This document shows positions 8,823 through 16,674 of a DNA stretch of 64,000 nt, piece after piece; the stretch's first letter is position 1, and each line of letters begins with the position of its first letter. Source of the DNA: Oscillospiraceae bacterium (GTDB lineage: Bacteria > Bacillota > Clostridia > Oscillospirales > CAG-272); NCBI GenBank assembly GCA_015063845.1, contig SVTJ01000009.1, positions 16,193 through 80,192 of the forward strand, given 5' to 3'. The notes under the pieces were generated by a model. It had not been told where the DNA came from, did no database searches, and saw nothing but the letters and a program-made list of their open reading frames with translations. Both the position numbers and the translations under genes were made by a program.

Positions 8823-9238
8823 CAGTTCTTCTCAGCCTCAAGCTCGTTCTTTACGGAATTGAGTATACCGTTTACAAAGGGACGTGCCTTTTCGTCGTCG
8901 AATTTCTTACAAAGCTCGACTGCCTCGTTGATGGATACGCTGTAAGGTATCTCCTCAAAGAGCATCTCATATACGCAAAGGCGCAAAATAGAGCGCGAGA
9001 GCTTAGCCATACGCTCGGTCTTCCAGCCCTTTGCGTGCTTACCGATAAGCGCGTCTATTTTTTCTACGTTATCGCAAACACCGAAAAAAGCGCGACTTAT
9101 GTATTCGTCATTCGGTATGTCTCTATCCTCGAGGGCAAGCGCAAACACGGAGTTTGCATCCTCGTCCGTACGAAACTCGGATTCAAAAAGCAGAGCTATT
9201 ACCTGCTCTCTTGCCTCTTTTCTTGTGATCTTAGCCAT
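8822..9238 (-). CDS. nusB: Transcription antitermination factor NusB
   Basis: All-helical RNA-binding protein of 138 residues that binds boxA with NusE (S10) during rRNA antitermination. Conserved segments are MAKITRKEAREQVIALLFESEF at the start, WKTERMAKLSRSILRLCVYE in the middle and SINEAVELCKKFDDEKARPFVNGIL near the C-terminus. The ATG at 9236-9238 follows AAAGGA; an ATG 21 nt upstream is in frame but is part of the RBS sequence itself. It is the first gene of the operon, about 60 nt after a strong promoter. Confidence 0.95.
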   Translation of the reverse strand: MAKITRKEAREQVIALLFESEFRTDEDANSVFALALEDRDIPNDEYISRAFFGVCDNVEKIDALIGKHAKGWKTERMAKLSRSILRLCVYEMLFEEIPYSVSINEAVELCKKFDDEKARPFVNGILNSVKNELEAEKN

Positions 9239-9299
9239 ATTTTTTTGTATTCCTTTCAATGCCGTCTTTTATGCAAGCGCATAATTACCCATATTAAAT

Positions 9300-9328
9300 A
9301 TTATATATCTATTTGTAATAAAAGTCAA
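9300..9328 (-). promoter_or_regulatory. Sigma-A promoter of the nusB-recN operon
   Basis: On the minus strand TTGACT (9323-9328) and TATAAT (9300-9305) are separated by exactly 17 bp. It is the only clear promoter upstream of nusB, and the genes to ybaK are tightly spaced or overlapping. Confidence 0.85.
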
Positions 9329-9391
9329 GGGATTATGAATATTTTTGAATTTTTATTCACTGTTTTATTCAATAAATACCCCCTTCAAGGC

Positions 9392-9422
9392 ACAAAAAGG
9401 GCCTCCCCGAAAGGAAGCCCTT
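9392..9422 (-). terminator. Terminator of the rfbF-glycosyltransferase operon
   Basis: A 10-bp stem (9397-9406 with 9413-9422, one mismatch) and a 6-nt loop are followed on the minus strand by five T residues. It lies 12 nt past the glycosyltransferase stop. Confidence 0.8.
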
Positions 9423-9433
9423 AAAAATATTAT

Positions 9434-10387
9434 TTACTTATCAAAGTTTATTCTCTCTTCCTCGATAACAAGAGGTCTGTTCATTATTCTTGCGTTCATA
9501 CCTATTATGTACTCACCGAGAAGTCCGACAAAGAACAGAATAAGTCCGCCAACGAAGAAGGTAGAAAGCACAGCCGCGCCAATGCCTATCGTAAAAGGCT
9601 CGTATGCGACCGCGGAGCGGATTATCTTGACTATAAGCGAGATAACTGCCGCAAGCGCGCTCGTACCGCACATAAACATACCGAGGAAAGACGCAAAACG
9701 CGCACCTATCTTGGTATAAGAGGTGAAAGAAAGCATAGCGGCATCGTAAAGACTGAAGAAATTATTACTTGTCTTTCCCGCTCTTCTCTGCGCCTGCTCA
9801 TACTCAAGCTTGACTACCTTAGGTCCGAGCTCCGCAACTATTCCGCGGATAAACGGCGTGGGGTCTCCGAGGTTTCTGAGCACGTCGATAAAGCTCTTAT
9901 CATAAAGTCCAAAGCCCGTAAAGTGCTCTATCTGCTCGACCTTTGAAAGCTTTTTGATTGCCTTATAATATACGCTGCGCAGGAAATACATTACCTTGCT
10001 TTCCTTGCTCGAGGTCTTTATTCCGCAAACTATCTTTGCTCCCTTTTCCCACTCCGCGATAAACTTAGGTATCATATCAACGGGATCCTGGAAGTCACAG
10101 CAAACGCTTATGGTGCAGTCCCCCGTGGTCTGGCAAAGTCCGTGGTAGGGGGAGTTGAACTGACCGAAGTTCTTGGAGTTGAATATTGCCTTTATCTTGC
10201 TGTTCTTCGCGCAGATCTCGCGAAGCTTCTCTCTTGTCGTATCAAGCGAGCAGTTGTCTATAAACAGTATCTCGTAATCGTACTGCGGAAGCTTTTCAAG
10301 CTCAGCGACAAGTGCCTCGCTCATCGGAACGACGTTTTCCTCCTCGTTATAACAAGGAACCATTATACTTATCTTTTTCATAGCCAT
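9434..10387 (-). CDS. Family 2 glycosyltransferase with C-terminal membrane anchor (DPM1/GtrB-like)
   Basis: A 317-residue inverting GT-A transferase. The N-terminal sugar-nucleotide domain begins ISIMVPCYNEEENV. The DxD-type metal motif is in CCDFQDP. The domain ends near residue 220. Two hydrophobic segments follow at about 230-262 and 268-300, which place it in the membrane, as in dolichyl- or undecaprenyl-phosphate sugar transferases. The ATG follows directly after the TGA of the epimerase gene (TGAATG). The linked CDP-sugar genes suggest a lipid-linked or cell-surface deoxysugar as product, which is inference. Confidence 0.85.
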   Translation of the reverse strand: MAMKKISIMVPCYNEEENVVPMSEALVAELEKLPQYDYEILFIDNCSLDTTREKLREICAKNSKIKAIFNSKNFGQFNSPYHGLCQTTGDCTISVCCDFQDPVDMIPKFIAEWEKGAKIVCGIKTSSKESKVMYFLRSVYYKAIKKLSKVEQIEHFTGFGLYDKSFIDVLRNLGDPTPFIRGIVAELGPKVVKLEYEQAQRRAGKTSNNFFSLYDAAMLSFTSYTKIGARFASFLGMFMCGTSALAAVISLIVKIIRSAVAYEPFTIGIGAAVLSTFFVGGLILFFVGLLGEYIIGMNARIMNRPLVIEEERINFDK

Positions 10388-11302
10388 TCATTTCCTTTCG
10401 TTCTTATACCATTCTATGACCGTGTCAATAGCGTCCTCAAATTTTGCCACAGGCTCAAAGCCCGTATCGCAAACGAGCTCGCTCGTGTCCGCACACAGAT
10501 ACATGACCTGACCCTCTGCATAAGGGATATCACCAAGACCAAGCTTTGCCTCGGGGTCTATCTTATCCCTCATTATCTCAATATATTCACGCAAGAGCCT
10601 TGTTTTTCCGCTTCCAAGACAATATACTCCGCCGTCCTTGCCCTTATTCGCAAGCTCGACCATTGCCTTTGCGGCATCCCCGCTATACATATAGTCCCAT
10701 ACCTGCTCTCCTGCGGTAAACGAGGTCTTTTCTCCGTCAAGCAGCTTGCGTATGGTTGAGGTTATGAGTGAATTCTCTCCGTCATAAGGGCCGTACACAC
10801 TGAGTATTCTTATCCATATATGACGGATGCCGTTATCCTTGCACATAACACGGCTCATCTGACCCGCGCAAAGTTTTGCCATTCCGTAACCGTTTTCGGG
10901 AAATGCGGGGGTCTTTGAACTTAGCTTTCCGCTCACTCTTCCGTATTCAGCCTGAGAGCCCGCCCCCATAAAGACCGAGCAACCAAGCCTTTTTGCAAGC
11001 GCGACCGCATCCATAGTGTGCTTGATATTTCTCGTTTGAAGCTGCATATCGTTTCTTGCCGCTCCCGTCGTTCCCTCCCAAGCAAGGTGGAAAAACATAT
11101 CGTACTTCTCGTCTCCGAGGTCAAGCTCGCACATCTTATCAAGCGGACAGTCTATCTTTTTCACCAATTTGTGGTCAGGTATGCGTCCGCTTCTCGCCGA
11201 TGCCGCGCGCGTAAATACAAGCACCTCGATGTCTCTGCTTATAAGCTCCTTTATCAGCGCCATTCCGACTGCGCCCGTAGCTCCTGTAATTACTGCTCTC
11301 AT
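10388..11302 (-). CDS. NAD-dependent epimerase/dehydratase, probable CDP-sugar reductase or epimerase
   Basis: Extended short-chain dehydrogenase of 304 residues. The nucleotide motif GATGAVG is at residues 7-13, and the catalytic YxxxK is YGMAK (Tyr139, Lys143). It is encoded after rfbF and rfbG, so it probably acts on CDP-4-keto-6-deoxyglucose, as a 4-reductase or epimerase. The family cannot be separated from GDP- or dTDP-sugar enzymes by eye, and no symbol is assigned. It is the third gene of the rfb cassette, 73 nt after rfbG. Confidence 0.75.
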   Translation of the reverse strand: MRAVITGATGAVGMALIKELISRDIEVLVFTRAASARSGRIPDHKLVKKIDCPLDKMCELDLGDEKYDMFFHLAWEGTTGAARNDMQLQTRNIKHTMDAVALAKRLGCSVFMGAGSQAEYGRVSGKLSSKTPAFPENGYGMAKLCAGQMSRVMCKDNGIRHIWIRILSVYGPYDGENSLITSTIRKLLDGEKTSFTAGEQVWDYMYSGDAAKAMVELANKGKDGGVYCLGSGKTRLLREYIEIMRDKIDPEAKLGLGDIPYAEGQVMYLCADTSELVCDTGFEPVAKFEDAIDTVIEWYKNERK

Positions 11303-11375
11303 TAGCGTATTCCTTTCAAAAAAGTCCTTAACACGCAGAAACAGCGACGAATATTCGACGCTGGTTCTGCAAAAA

Positions 11376-12446
11376 TTATTTGTTTATCCAGGAGCTTGCC
11401 GCGCAAAACTCCTCTATCTGCTTATCCATACAGTCCGCAACGCTCTTGCCGTCACGCATGGTCTTTGACCATTCAACGGTCGCGCCGATCGCACCGTCAA
11501 GATTCCATACGGGCTTCCAGCCGAACACTGTCTTCAGCTTGGAGCAATCGAGCTTGAGGAAGTTTGCCTCGTGAGGACCGCCGTCATAGCGGTTTATCCA
11601 CTTCATTCCCTCTCCCCACTTGTTGCAGAACAGATCAACGAGCGCTCCCGTCTGGAAACAGTCGCAATCGTCGGGACCTACGTTGTAGTATCCCGCATAC
11701 TTTCCGTCCTCATACTGCATCTGCGCGATCATAAGATATGCGCAAACGGGCTCGAGAACGTGCTGATAAGGACGCGTGGAATGAGGATTTCTCACCACGA
11801 TATCTCTCTTATCGAAAGCCGCTCTTACGCAGTCGGGGATAATTCTGTCATTCGCAAAATCTCCTCCGCCGATAACGTTACCCGCACGAGCTGTGGATAT
11901 AGCTATCTTTCCGTCCGCAAAGAACGAATCCTTATAGCTGTGAGTTACAAGCTCAGAGCAGGACTTGGAATTAGAGTACGGATCAAAGCCGTCAAGCGGC
12001 TCGTTCTCTCTGTAGCCCCACTCCCACTCGTTGTTCTTATATACCTTATCGGTCGTAACATTAAGGAACGACTTTACGCAATCCGTAAGTCTTACGCACT
12101 CAAGTATATTGACCGTACCCATAACGTTAGTCTCATAGGTATATCTCGGAAGCTTATAGCTGTCTCTGACTATGGGCTGTGCCGCAAGATGAAGAACTAT
12201 CTCGGGCTGCGCCTCGTCAAAGCAAGCCTTAAGAGCATCAAAATCTCTGATATCTCCGATAACGGAGTTCATACCCTCTGCGATGTCCGCCATATCAAAC
12301 AGTGCGGGCTCGGTGGGGGGGGTGAGCGAATAGCCCGTGACTATCGCGCCCGCATTCTTGAGCACCTTGCACATCCACGAGCCCTTAAAGCCCGTATGAC
12401 CTGTGACAAGCACTCTTTTTCCTTTATAAAAGCTAAGATCCAACAT
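11376..12446 (-). CDS. rfbG: CDP-glucose 4,6-dehydratase
   Basis: SDR enzyme that converts CDP-D-glucose to CDP-4-keto-6-deoxy-D-glucose, 356 residues. It begins MLDLSFYKGKRVLVTGHTGF with the GHTGFKG nucleotide motif at 16-22. The YSNSK active-site motif and TARAGNVIGGGDFANDRIIPD are strongly typical of RfbG. The ATG at 12444-12446 overlaps the rfbF TGA by one base and is preferred to an in-frame start 12 nt upstream. The substrate is supplied by the adjacent RfbF. Confidence 0.93.
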   Translation of the reverse strand: MLDLSFYKGKRVLVTGHTGFKGSWMCKVLKNAGAIVTGYSLTPPTEPALFDMADIAEGMNSVIGDIRDFDALKACFDEAQPEIVLHLAAQPIVRDSYKLPRYTYETNVMGTVNILECVRLTDCVKSFLNVTTDKVYKNNEWEWGYRENEPLDGFDPYSNSKSCSELVTHSYKDSFFADGKIAISTARAGNVIGGGDFANDRIIPDCVRAAFDKRDIVVRNPHSTRPYQHVLEPVCAYLMIAQMQYEDGKYAGYYNVGPDDCDCFQTGALVDLFCNKWGEGMKWINRYDGGPHEANFLKLDCSKLKTVFGWKPVWNLDGAIGATVEWSKTMRDGKSVADCMDKQIEEFCAASSWINK

Positions 12447-13228
12447 CAGTCTTCCCACTTCTTCCAGGGAGCTTCACCGCTCAACCAGATTTTTTCAAGA
12501 TCGTCTCTGTCCTTCTGCATATCCATGCACTGCCAGAAGCCGTCATGTCTGAACGCCATAAGCTCGCCGTCCTTTGCAAGGTTCTCAAGAGGAGCCTTCT
12601 CAAATACGGTGCTGTCGCCATCTATATAATCAATGACCTTGGGGTCAAGTACCATAAATCCGCCGTTGATCGGGTTACCGTCCGAATCTCTCTTCTCTCT
12701 GAAAGAGGATATCTGGCTGTCCTTACCCATCTTGATAACGCCGAAACGCTGACCTGCGTTAACGACCGTCATAGTAGCGAGCTTTCCGTGTGACTTGTGG
12801 AACTCAACAAGCTCCGCAATGTTAACATCCGAAACACCGTCACCGTACGTGAGCAGGAAGGGCTCGTTATCAAGATACTTCTTTACTCTCTTGATACGTC
12901 CGCCTGTCATTGTGTGAAGACCCGTATCAGCTACCGTTACCTTCCACTGCTCGGTGTGTGTTTTATGTACCTTCATCTTATCTGCACCCGTTGTAAAATC
13001 AAAGGTGACGTCAGATGTACGGATAAAGTAGTCGTTAAAGAAGTCTTTTATAACGTTCTGCTTATAGCCACAGCAGATAACGAACTCATTAAATCCGTAA
13101 GACGAATAGTATTTCATTATGTGCCAAAGTATAGGCATTCCGCCGATTTCGATCATAGGCTTAGGCTTAAGATGGGATTCCTCGGAAATACGTGTTCCAA
13201 ATCCACCTGCAAGTATTACAACCTTCAT
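12446..13228 (-). CDS. rfbF: Glucose-1-phosphate cytidylyltransferase
   Basis: Nucleotidyltransferase that makes CDP-glucose from CTP and glucose-1-phosphate, the entry step of the CDP-6-deoxysugar route, 260 residues. The N-terminus MKVVILAGGFGTRISEES carries the nucleotide-binding signature. KPKPMIEIGGMPILWHIMKYY and LTYGDGVSDVN are characteristic. It is the first gene of the cassette behind a strong promoter with overlapping palindromes. No rfbH gene follows, so a 3,6-dideoxyhexose is unlikely unless that gene lies elsewhere. Confidence 0.94.
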   Translation of the reverse strand: MKVVILAGGFGTRISEESHLKPKPMIEIGGMPILWHIMKYYSSYGFNEFVICCGYKQNVIKDFFNDYFIRTSDVTFDFTTGADKMKVHKTHTEQWKVTVADTGLHTMTGGRIKRVKKYLDNEPFLLTYGDGVSDVNIAELVEFHKSHGKLATMTVVNAGQRFGVIKMGKDSQISSFREKRDSDGNPINGGFMVLDPKVIDYIDGDSTVFEKAPLENLAKDGELMAFRHDGFWQCMDMQKDRDDLEKIWLSGEAPWKKWED

Positions 13229-13288
13229 GTCTAAATACCTTTCTTGTATTCAACTTTTTTATTTTCCGCAGTATTCTGCAGCTGATTT

Positions 13289-13317
13289 ATTATACCATAT
13301 AACCATTCTTTTGTCAA
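13289..13317 (-). promoter_or_regulatory. Sigma-A promoter of rfbF
   Basis: Perfect consensus on the minus strand: TTGACA (13312-13317), 17-bp spacer, TATAAT (13289-13294). Confidence 0.88.
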
Positions 13318-13338
13318 CACATTGACAAATAATTTGTC
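13311..13338. promoter_or_regulatory. Overlapping palindromes at the rfbF -35 region (possible operator)
   Basis: Two perfect inverted repeats share bases. TTGTCAA-CACA-TTGACAA spans 13311-13328 and covers the -35 box; GACAAAT-A-ATTTGTC spans 13324-13338 just upstream. The binding protein is unknown. Confidence 0.45.
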
Positions 13339-13364
13339 GAATTGGCTAAAATGACAACTGCCGT

Positions 13365-13982
13365 TTATTTTGGCGCGCTTGTGAGCGAGTTTTGCTTGGC
13401 TGCGGCTCTGTGACGACGCAATATTTTTTCAAAAGTTTTTGGAGTAACCATTCGTTTTCCAAAAATTTTCTGCCCCTCAACGATAGGCTCTCGTTGATCT
13501 GGGCGGTCTACGTACACACGGTCGTTCTCGGGATAATACAGCAAAATAAATTCAAGTTCTTTTGTCTTTTTTACCCTGAAATTACATCTTGTAACGGGCA
13601 CCGACCTCGGCTTACCCGTCACCACGTATTTTTCTTCGGCAGACAGCCCCCCCGGCACGACGTAGCTCTCGCAGACAGTTCCGTCCTTGTTGATAACCAG
13701 AGTGCGGTCGGGCTTTTTGGCCGACCAAAGCTTTATGACGTATGCCCGTTCGCTGTTCTCAATGAGTATATCGTATTTGTCGGCAAAATTCGTTGAAAAG
13801 CACACCCATTTATGGAGAGGGCGGACACGGTATCCGCACAGCTCGGCAGTCTTATATAAATGTCGCAGCATCTTATAGCGTTTGAACGCGGTCACGGCGT
13901 ACGGAAACAGCAATATCGCCGCGACAAAAACGGGTGACAAAAAGAATAACGCTATCACCACGGGAATAATTACGATTATCAT
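13365..13982 (-). CDS. Membrane-anchored protein of unknown function
   Basis: About 205 residues. The N-terminus MIIVIIPVVIALFFLSPVFV and the next stretch form one or two membrane segments (about 1-32). A basic, soluble domain follows, with no motif I recognise. The sequence SAKKPDRTLVINKDGTVCESYVVP suggests a beta-rich region. The ATG at 13980-13982 is chosen because AAAGGAG lies just upstream; an in-frame ATG 15 nt further up overlaps that RBS. It stands alone, with no terminator visible before the rfbF promoter region. Confidence 0.7.
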   Translation of the reverse strand: MIIVIIPVVIALFFLSPVFVAAILLFPYAVTAFKRYKMLRHLYKTAELCGYRVRPLHKWVCFSTNFADKYDILIENSERAYVIKLWSAKKPDRTLVINKDGTVCESYVVPGGLSAEEKYVVTGKPRSVPVTRCNFRVKKTKELEFILLYYPENDRVYVDRPDQREPIVEGQKIFGKRMVTPKTFEKILRRHRAAAKQNSLTSAPK

Positions 13983-14116
13983 TTCTGCTCCTTTCAAAGA
14001 TGTCCTTTATATATTCTACCACAAATACGCCCGATTGTAAATGACTAAGTGTTGATTTTTCTACCCTTTTAAAAAATCAAATGTTTTGATACGTGCTTTT
14101 TCGGCAAGCAAAAAAA

Positions 14117-14155
14117 CAAATGGGGAGCTTTTCCATAAGAAAGCTCCCCATTTTT
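14117..14155. terminator. Bidirectional terminator downstream of the XRE regulator
   Basis: Stem of about 13 bp (AAATGGGGAGCTT with AAGCTCCCCATTT) around an 8-12 nt loop, with A/T runs on both sides. It begins 8 nt past the XRE gene stop. Confidence 0.85.
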
Positions 14156-14162
14156 GTATTCG

Positions 14163-14774
14163 TCAGTCCTTGCTTATGACCTTTTTCTGCCAAGATTTCT
14201 TTTGGCATTCGGGACATTTCATATATCTGGTTCTTCCCATATGCATCGCAAAGAACACGCTCTTAAACTTCGGCACGTACTTATGACCGCATATACGGCA
14301 CTCGTAATATCCCGCTGTCTGCTCTATCCTTATCAAAAAAGGAATTGCCACCAAAATGGGGATCATACCTATCAAAATAAGCACTATCCTCAACCAATCC
14401 GCGATCTGCGCGTATGCGGCAATAACACACGCCGAAAGCATAATTCCTACGAACACTACGCCCATCAATATCTCTATTCGTAAAAGTCTCTTGTCTGCCT
14501 CTTGCTTTTGCTTTACTGTTTCAAGCAGATTCTTTTCCAATTCCTTGTTGTAATTTTCCATCAAAACTACCTTCCCACATAATAGATCGTTTACTGTTAT
14601 TCCAAGAATATCACAAAGCTCAAGCATTATAGAAGAATCGGGCATTGCCTTTCCCGTCTCCCATTTTGACACGGCTCTGTCGGTGATATTCAGCTTTTCC
14701 GCCAACTGCATCTGTGTAAGTCCCACGCTCTTTCTGCGCTCTGCAATAAAGCGTCCTATTTTTATCTGGTCCAT
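14163..14774 (-). CDS. XRE-family regulator with two membrane segments and a C-terminal zinc ribbon
   Basis: A 203-residue protein. The N-terminal Cro/CI helix-turn-helix covers about residues 5-62 (GLTQMQLAEKLNITDRAVSK). A charged linker follows at 70-100, then two transmembrane segments at about 101-120 and 127-147. The C-terminal tail has two Cys pairs, CRICGH and CPEC, which would form a zinc ribbon. The ATG follows GAGGAGG. This is a membrane-tethered DNA-binding protein; the ligand or signal is unknown. Confidence 0.85.
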   Translation of the reverse strand: MDQIKIGRFIAERRKSVGLTQMQLAEKLNITDRAVSKWETGKAMPDSSIMLELCDILGITVNDLLCGKVVLMENYNKELEKNLLETVKQKQEADKRLLRIEILMGVVFVGIMLSACVIAAYAQIADWLRIVLILIGMIPILVAIPFLIRIEQTAGYYECRICGHKYVPKFKSVFFAMHMGRTRYMKCPECQKKSWQKKVISKD

Positions 14775-14798
14775 CTTTGCGACCTCCTCTCACGTAAA

Positions 14799-14827
14799 AG
14801 TATATCTCTCCGCCTCAAAAAAGTCTA
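14799..14827 (-). promoter_or_regulatory. Probable promoter of the XRE regulator
   Basis: On the minus strand TAGACT (14822-14827), 17-bp spacer, TATACT (14799-14804). The fit is weaker than at the other promoters. Confidence 0.45.
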
Positions 14828-14885
14828 CATACCGTTGGTTGAGTGGGGATGTTTTGTTATCAAACCATCGGTTGAACACTTAGCT

Positions 14886-15089
14886 TTAATCGGGCTGCTG
14901 ACCGTCATGAGCAAGCCATCTGCATTCGGTCAGCTCCATATTTGTAAAAGTTGCCTTGAACGACGAATCCTCGGGGCTGCAAGCGTAAATACCAAAGCTC
15001 ACCTGTCCGTTTCCGTTTAACATATGACAGACACGCATTTGTTTGAATTTCACTCCGTCGTCCGAGCATTCTATGCAATAGTCGTCCTC
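14886..15089 (-). pseudogene. C-terminal fragment of a DUF1349-like protein
   Basis: Sixty-seven codons read directly on from the stop of the acetyltransferase gene, in the same frame, and end in TAA. The translation contains CIECSDDGVKFKQMR, then GQVSFGIYACSPEDSSFKAT and FTNMELTECRW. This resembles the C-terminal half of DUF1349 concanavalin-like proteins, which have a YSxDG...ACSPExxxFxxxFxxF pattern. There is no start codon or RBS of its own and the N-terminal half is missing, so it looks like a deletion remnant. The alternative is a C-terminal extension reached by stop-codon readthrough, which is less likely. Confidence 0.6.
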
Positions 15090-15716
15090 TCAATATCCGC
15101 TATTTACTATATTTTCCCACGCCTCGTCGTCTATATCCTCGTCGCGGAACAGCTTGCGCCTATCGTCCTCGGTTATCTTGCGGATAACTCTGCAAGGATT
15201 TCCCACGGCTACGCACCAATCCGGGATATCCTTCGTCACCACGCTGCCCGCGCCTATGACAGTATTGCTGCCTATATGCACACCGGGACAAATGACGGTA
15301 TTTCCGCCTATCCACACGTTGTCTCCGATGCTTATCGCCTTGCCGTACTCATACGCCGAATTGCGCGTGGTCGGGTATATCGGATGTCCTGCCGTGTATA
15401 TCGCCACGTTGGGAGCAAGCAGACAGTTGTCACCGATAGTGACCTTCGCAACGTCGATTATCGTGCAGTTGTAATTGGCAAAAAAGTTCTTGCCCACCTC
15501 TATATGCGTGCCGTAATCACAGTAAAAGGGCGGATTGATAAACGCCCCCTCGGAGCGTCCGAGAAGTTGCTTTACAACTACCGAGATACCGTTAAAATCA
15601 CTTCTGTCCATAAAATTCAGCTTTTGAAGTATCCTGCGGCACTTTGCTTGCTCGTCCATTACCGCTTTATCCGAAATATAAGCAAGCTCCTTGTCTCTGC
15701 GTTCTATATTATCCAT
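15090..15716 (-). CDS. Maltose/galactoside O-acetyltransferase-family protein (first of two)
   Basis: A 208-residue left-handed beta-helix acetyltransferase using acetyl-CoA. An N-terminal Mac-type helical cap (about 1-60) is followed by hexapeptide repeats such as IGDNVWIGGNTVICPGVHIG and IGAGSVVTKDIPDWCVAVGNP. The catalytic histidine lies in YTAGHPI. It is 13 nt from the next gene, a second member of the same family, so the two were probably duplicated. The acceptor sugar is unknown; the nearby CDP-deoxysugar cassette is one possibility. Confidence 0.88.
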   Translation of the reverse strand: MDNIERRDKELAYISDKAVMDEQAKCRRILQKLNFMDRSDFNGISVVVKQLLGRSEGAFINPPFYCDYGTHIEVGKNFFANYNCTIIDVAKVTIGDNCLLAPNVAIYTAGHPIYPTTRNSAYEYGKAISIGDNVWIGGNTVICPGVHIGSNTVIGAGSVVTKDIPDWCVAVGNPCRVIRKITEDDRRKLFRDEDIDDEAWENIVNSGY

Positions 15717-15729
15717 TATTTCACTCCGT

Positions 15730-16329
15730 TCAGTTCACATCTTTATAAAAGGGATAGCTCGTTTTATCCGCTTCACTTATCTCGCGCATAACTCTGCACG
15801 GAACACCGACAGCCACCACGTTGGCGGGTATCGATTTTGTCACCACGCTTCCCGCGCCAATAACGGTGTTATCGCCTATCTCAACACCCGCGAGTATGAC
15901 AGAGCCTGCCCCGATCCACACGTTGTTTCCGACGGTAATGGGCTTGGCTATCTCAACGCCCGCACGTCGCAGCTCGGGGTCGATGGCATGCTCAGCGGTA
16001 GTAAAGCAGCAGTTTGGAGCTATGAACACGTTATCGCCAAAGGTGACCTTCGCTCCGTCCGTTATTATAAGTCCGTGATTTGAATAAAAGTAATCCCCAA
16101 CGCTTATATTATAGCCGTAATCACACCAGAACGGCGGTGTGATGACCGTTTCCTTTCCCATTTCCCCAAGCAGCTCGGAAAGTATCTCGGTCTGCGCTTC
16201 CCTATCGTTTGGTGACAGCTGATTGTATTTGAAGCATTTTTCCTTTCCCTTGCGTATCTCCGCTTCATACGCAGGGTTATAGCAGCCCTGAAAAAAACAG
16301 TTTATAGGAACTATCGGCTTTTCGCTCAT
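15730..16329 (-). CDS. Maltose/galactoside O-acetyltransferase-family protein (second of two)
   Basis: A 199-residue paralogue of the downstream gene, with hexapeptide repeats (VGNNVWIGAGSVILAGVEIG, IGAGSVVTKSIPANVVAVG) and the catalytic histidine in TTAEHAI. The N-terminal cap contains EIRKGKEKCFKYNQLSPNDR. The ATG at 16327-16329 follows AAGGAGAAG; an upstream in-frame extension of 48 codons lies in repeat sequence and is not coding. The acceptor is unknown. Confidence 0.88.
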   Translation of the reverse strand: MSEKPIVPINCFFQGCYNPAYEAEIRKGKEKCFKYNQLSPNDREAQTEILSELLGEMGKETVITPPFWCDYGYNISVGDYFYSNHGLIITDGAKVTFGDNVFIAPNCCFTTAEHAIDPELRRAGVEIAKPITVGNNVWIGAGSVILAGVEIGDNTVIGAGSVVTKSIPANVVAVGVPCRVMREISEADKTSYPFYKDVN

Positions 16330-16455
16330 AATGTACTTCTCCTTCTTCGTATTATCTGACGCTTTGATTATAGCATAAAAACGGCAAAAAGTAAATAGGA
16401 CGGCGGGGTTTTTACAAATTGAGCCGCCCCGAGATTCCACTCGCCTGTGGCTCGT

Positions 16456-16576
16456 GCTTTTCCGTCGTGTCATCCTGAGCGTAGCGAAGCGGAGCCGAAC
16501 TGCGAAGCAGCGTCAAACAAAGTGCAGACGGGATCTTCAACGGAAAAGTTCGACAAGCTCAGAATGACACGGAGCG
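16456..16576. repeat. Palindromic intergenic repeat (CATCCTGAGC type)
   Basis: Long imperfect inverted repeat. GTGTCATCCTGAGC (16467-16480) pairs with GCTCAGAATGACAC (16557-16570), and CTTTTCCG pairs with CGGAAAAG inside. The same GTCATCCTGAGC...GAAGGATC sequence type recurs at 57190-57324. No open frame. Confidence 0.75.
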
Positions 16577-16578
16577 GC

Positions 16579-16615
16579 AAAAAACAGCACCCACTGAAAA
16601 GTGAGTGCTGTTTTG
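16579..16615. terminator. Terminator-like hairpin beside the left rpsI-tail copy
   Basis: Stem AAAACAGCACCCACT with AGTGAGTGCTGTTTT (one mismatch), then TTTT on the plus strand and AAAAA before it. It occupies the same position relative to the repeated rpsI tail as the rpsI terminator does at 17383-17415. It also serves ybjQ. Confidence 0.75.
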
Positions 16616-16656
16616 TATCGAAATAATCGCCGTGAGGCTGTAATTATCTCTTCGAG
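16611..16656. repeat. Left copy of the rpsI 3'-end repeat (att-like)
   Basis: Forty-six bases match 17412-17459 in the same orientation, with five substitutions and a 2-nt gap. They include the last codons and stop of rpsI (TTATCTCTTCGA on the plus strand). This copy is not attached to an rpsI gene. Confidence 0.75.
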
Positions 16657-16674
16657 TTTTAAGAACACTGTTTG

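Noticed and set aside
9239..9259. An upstream ATG as the nusB start
   Set aside because: That ATG is part of the AAAGGA ribosome binding site of the next ATG; homologues begin at the second.
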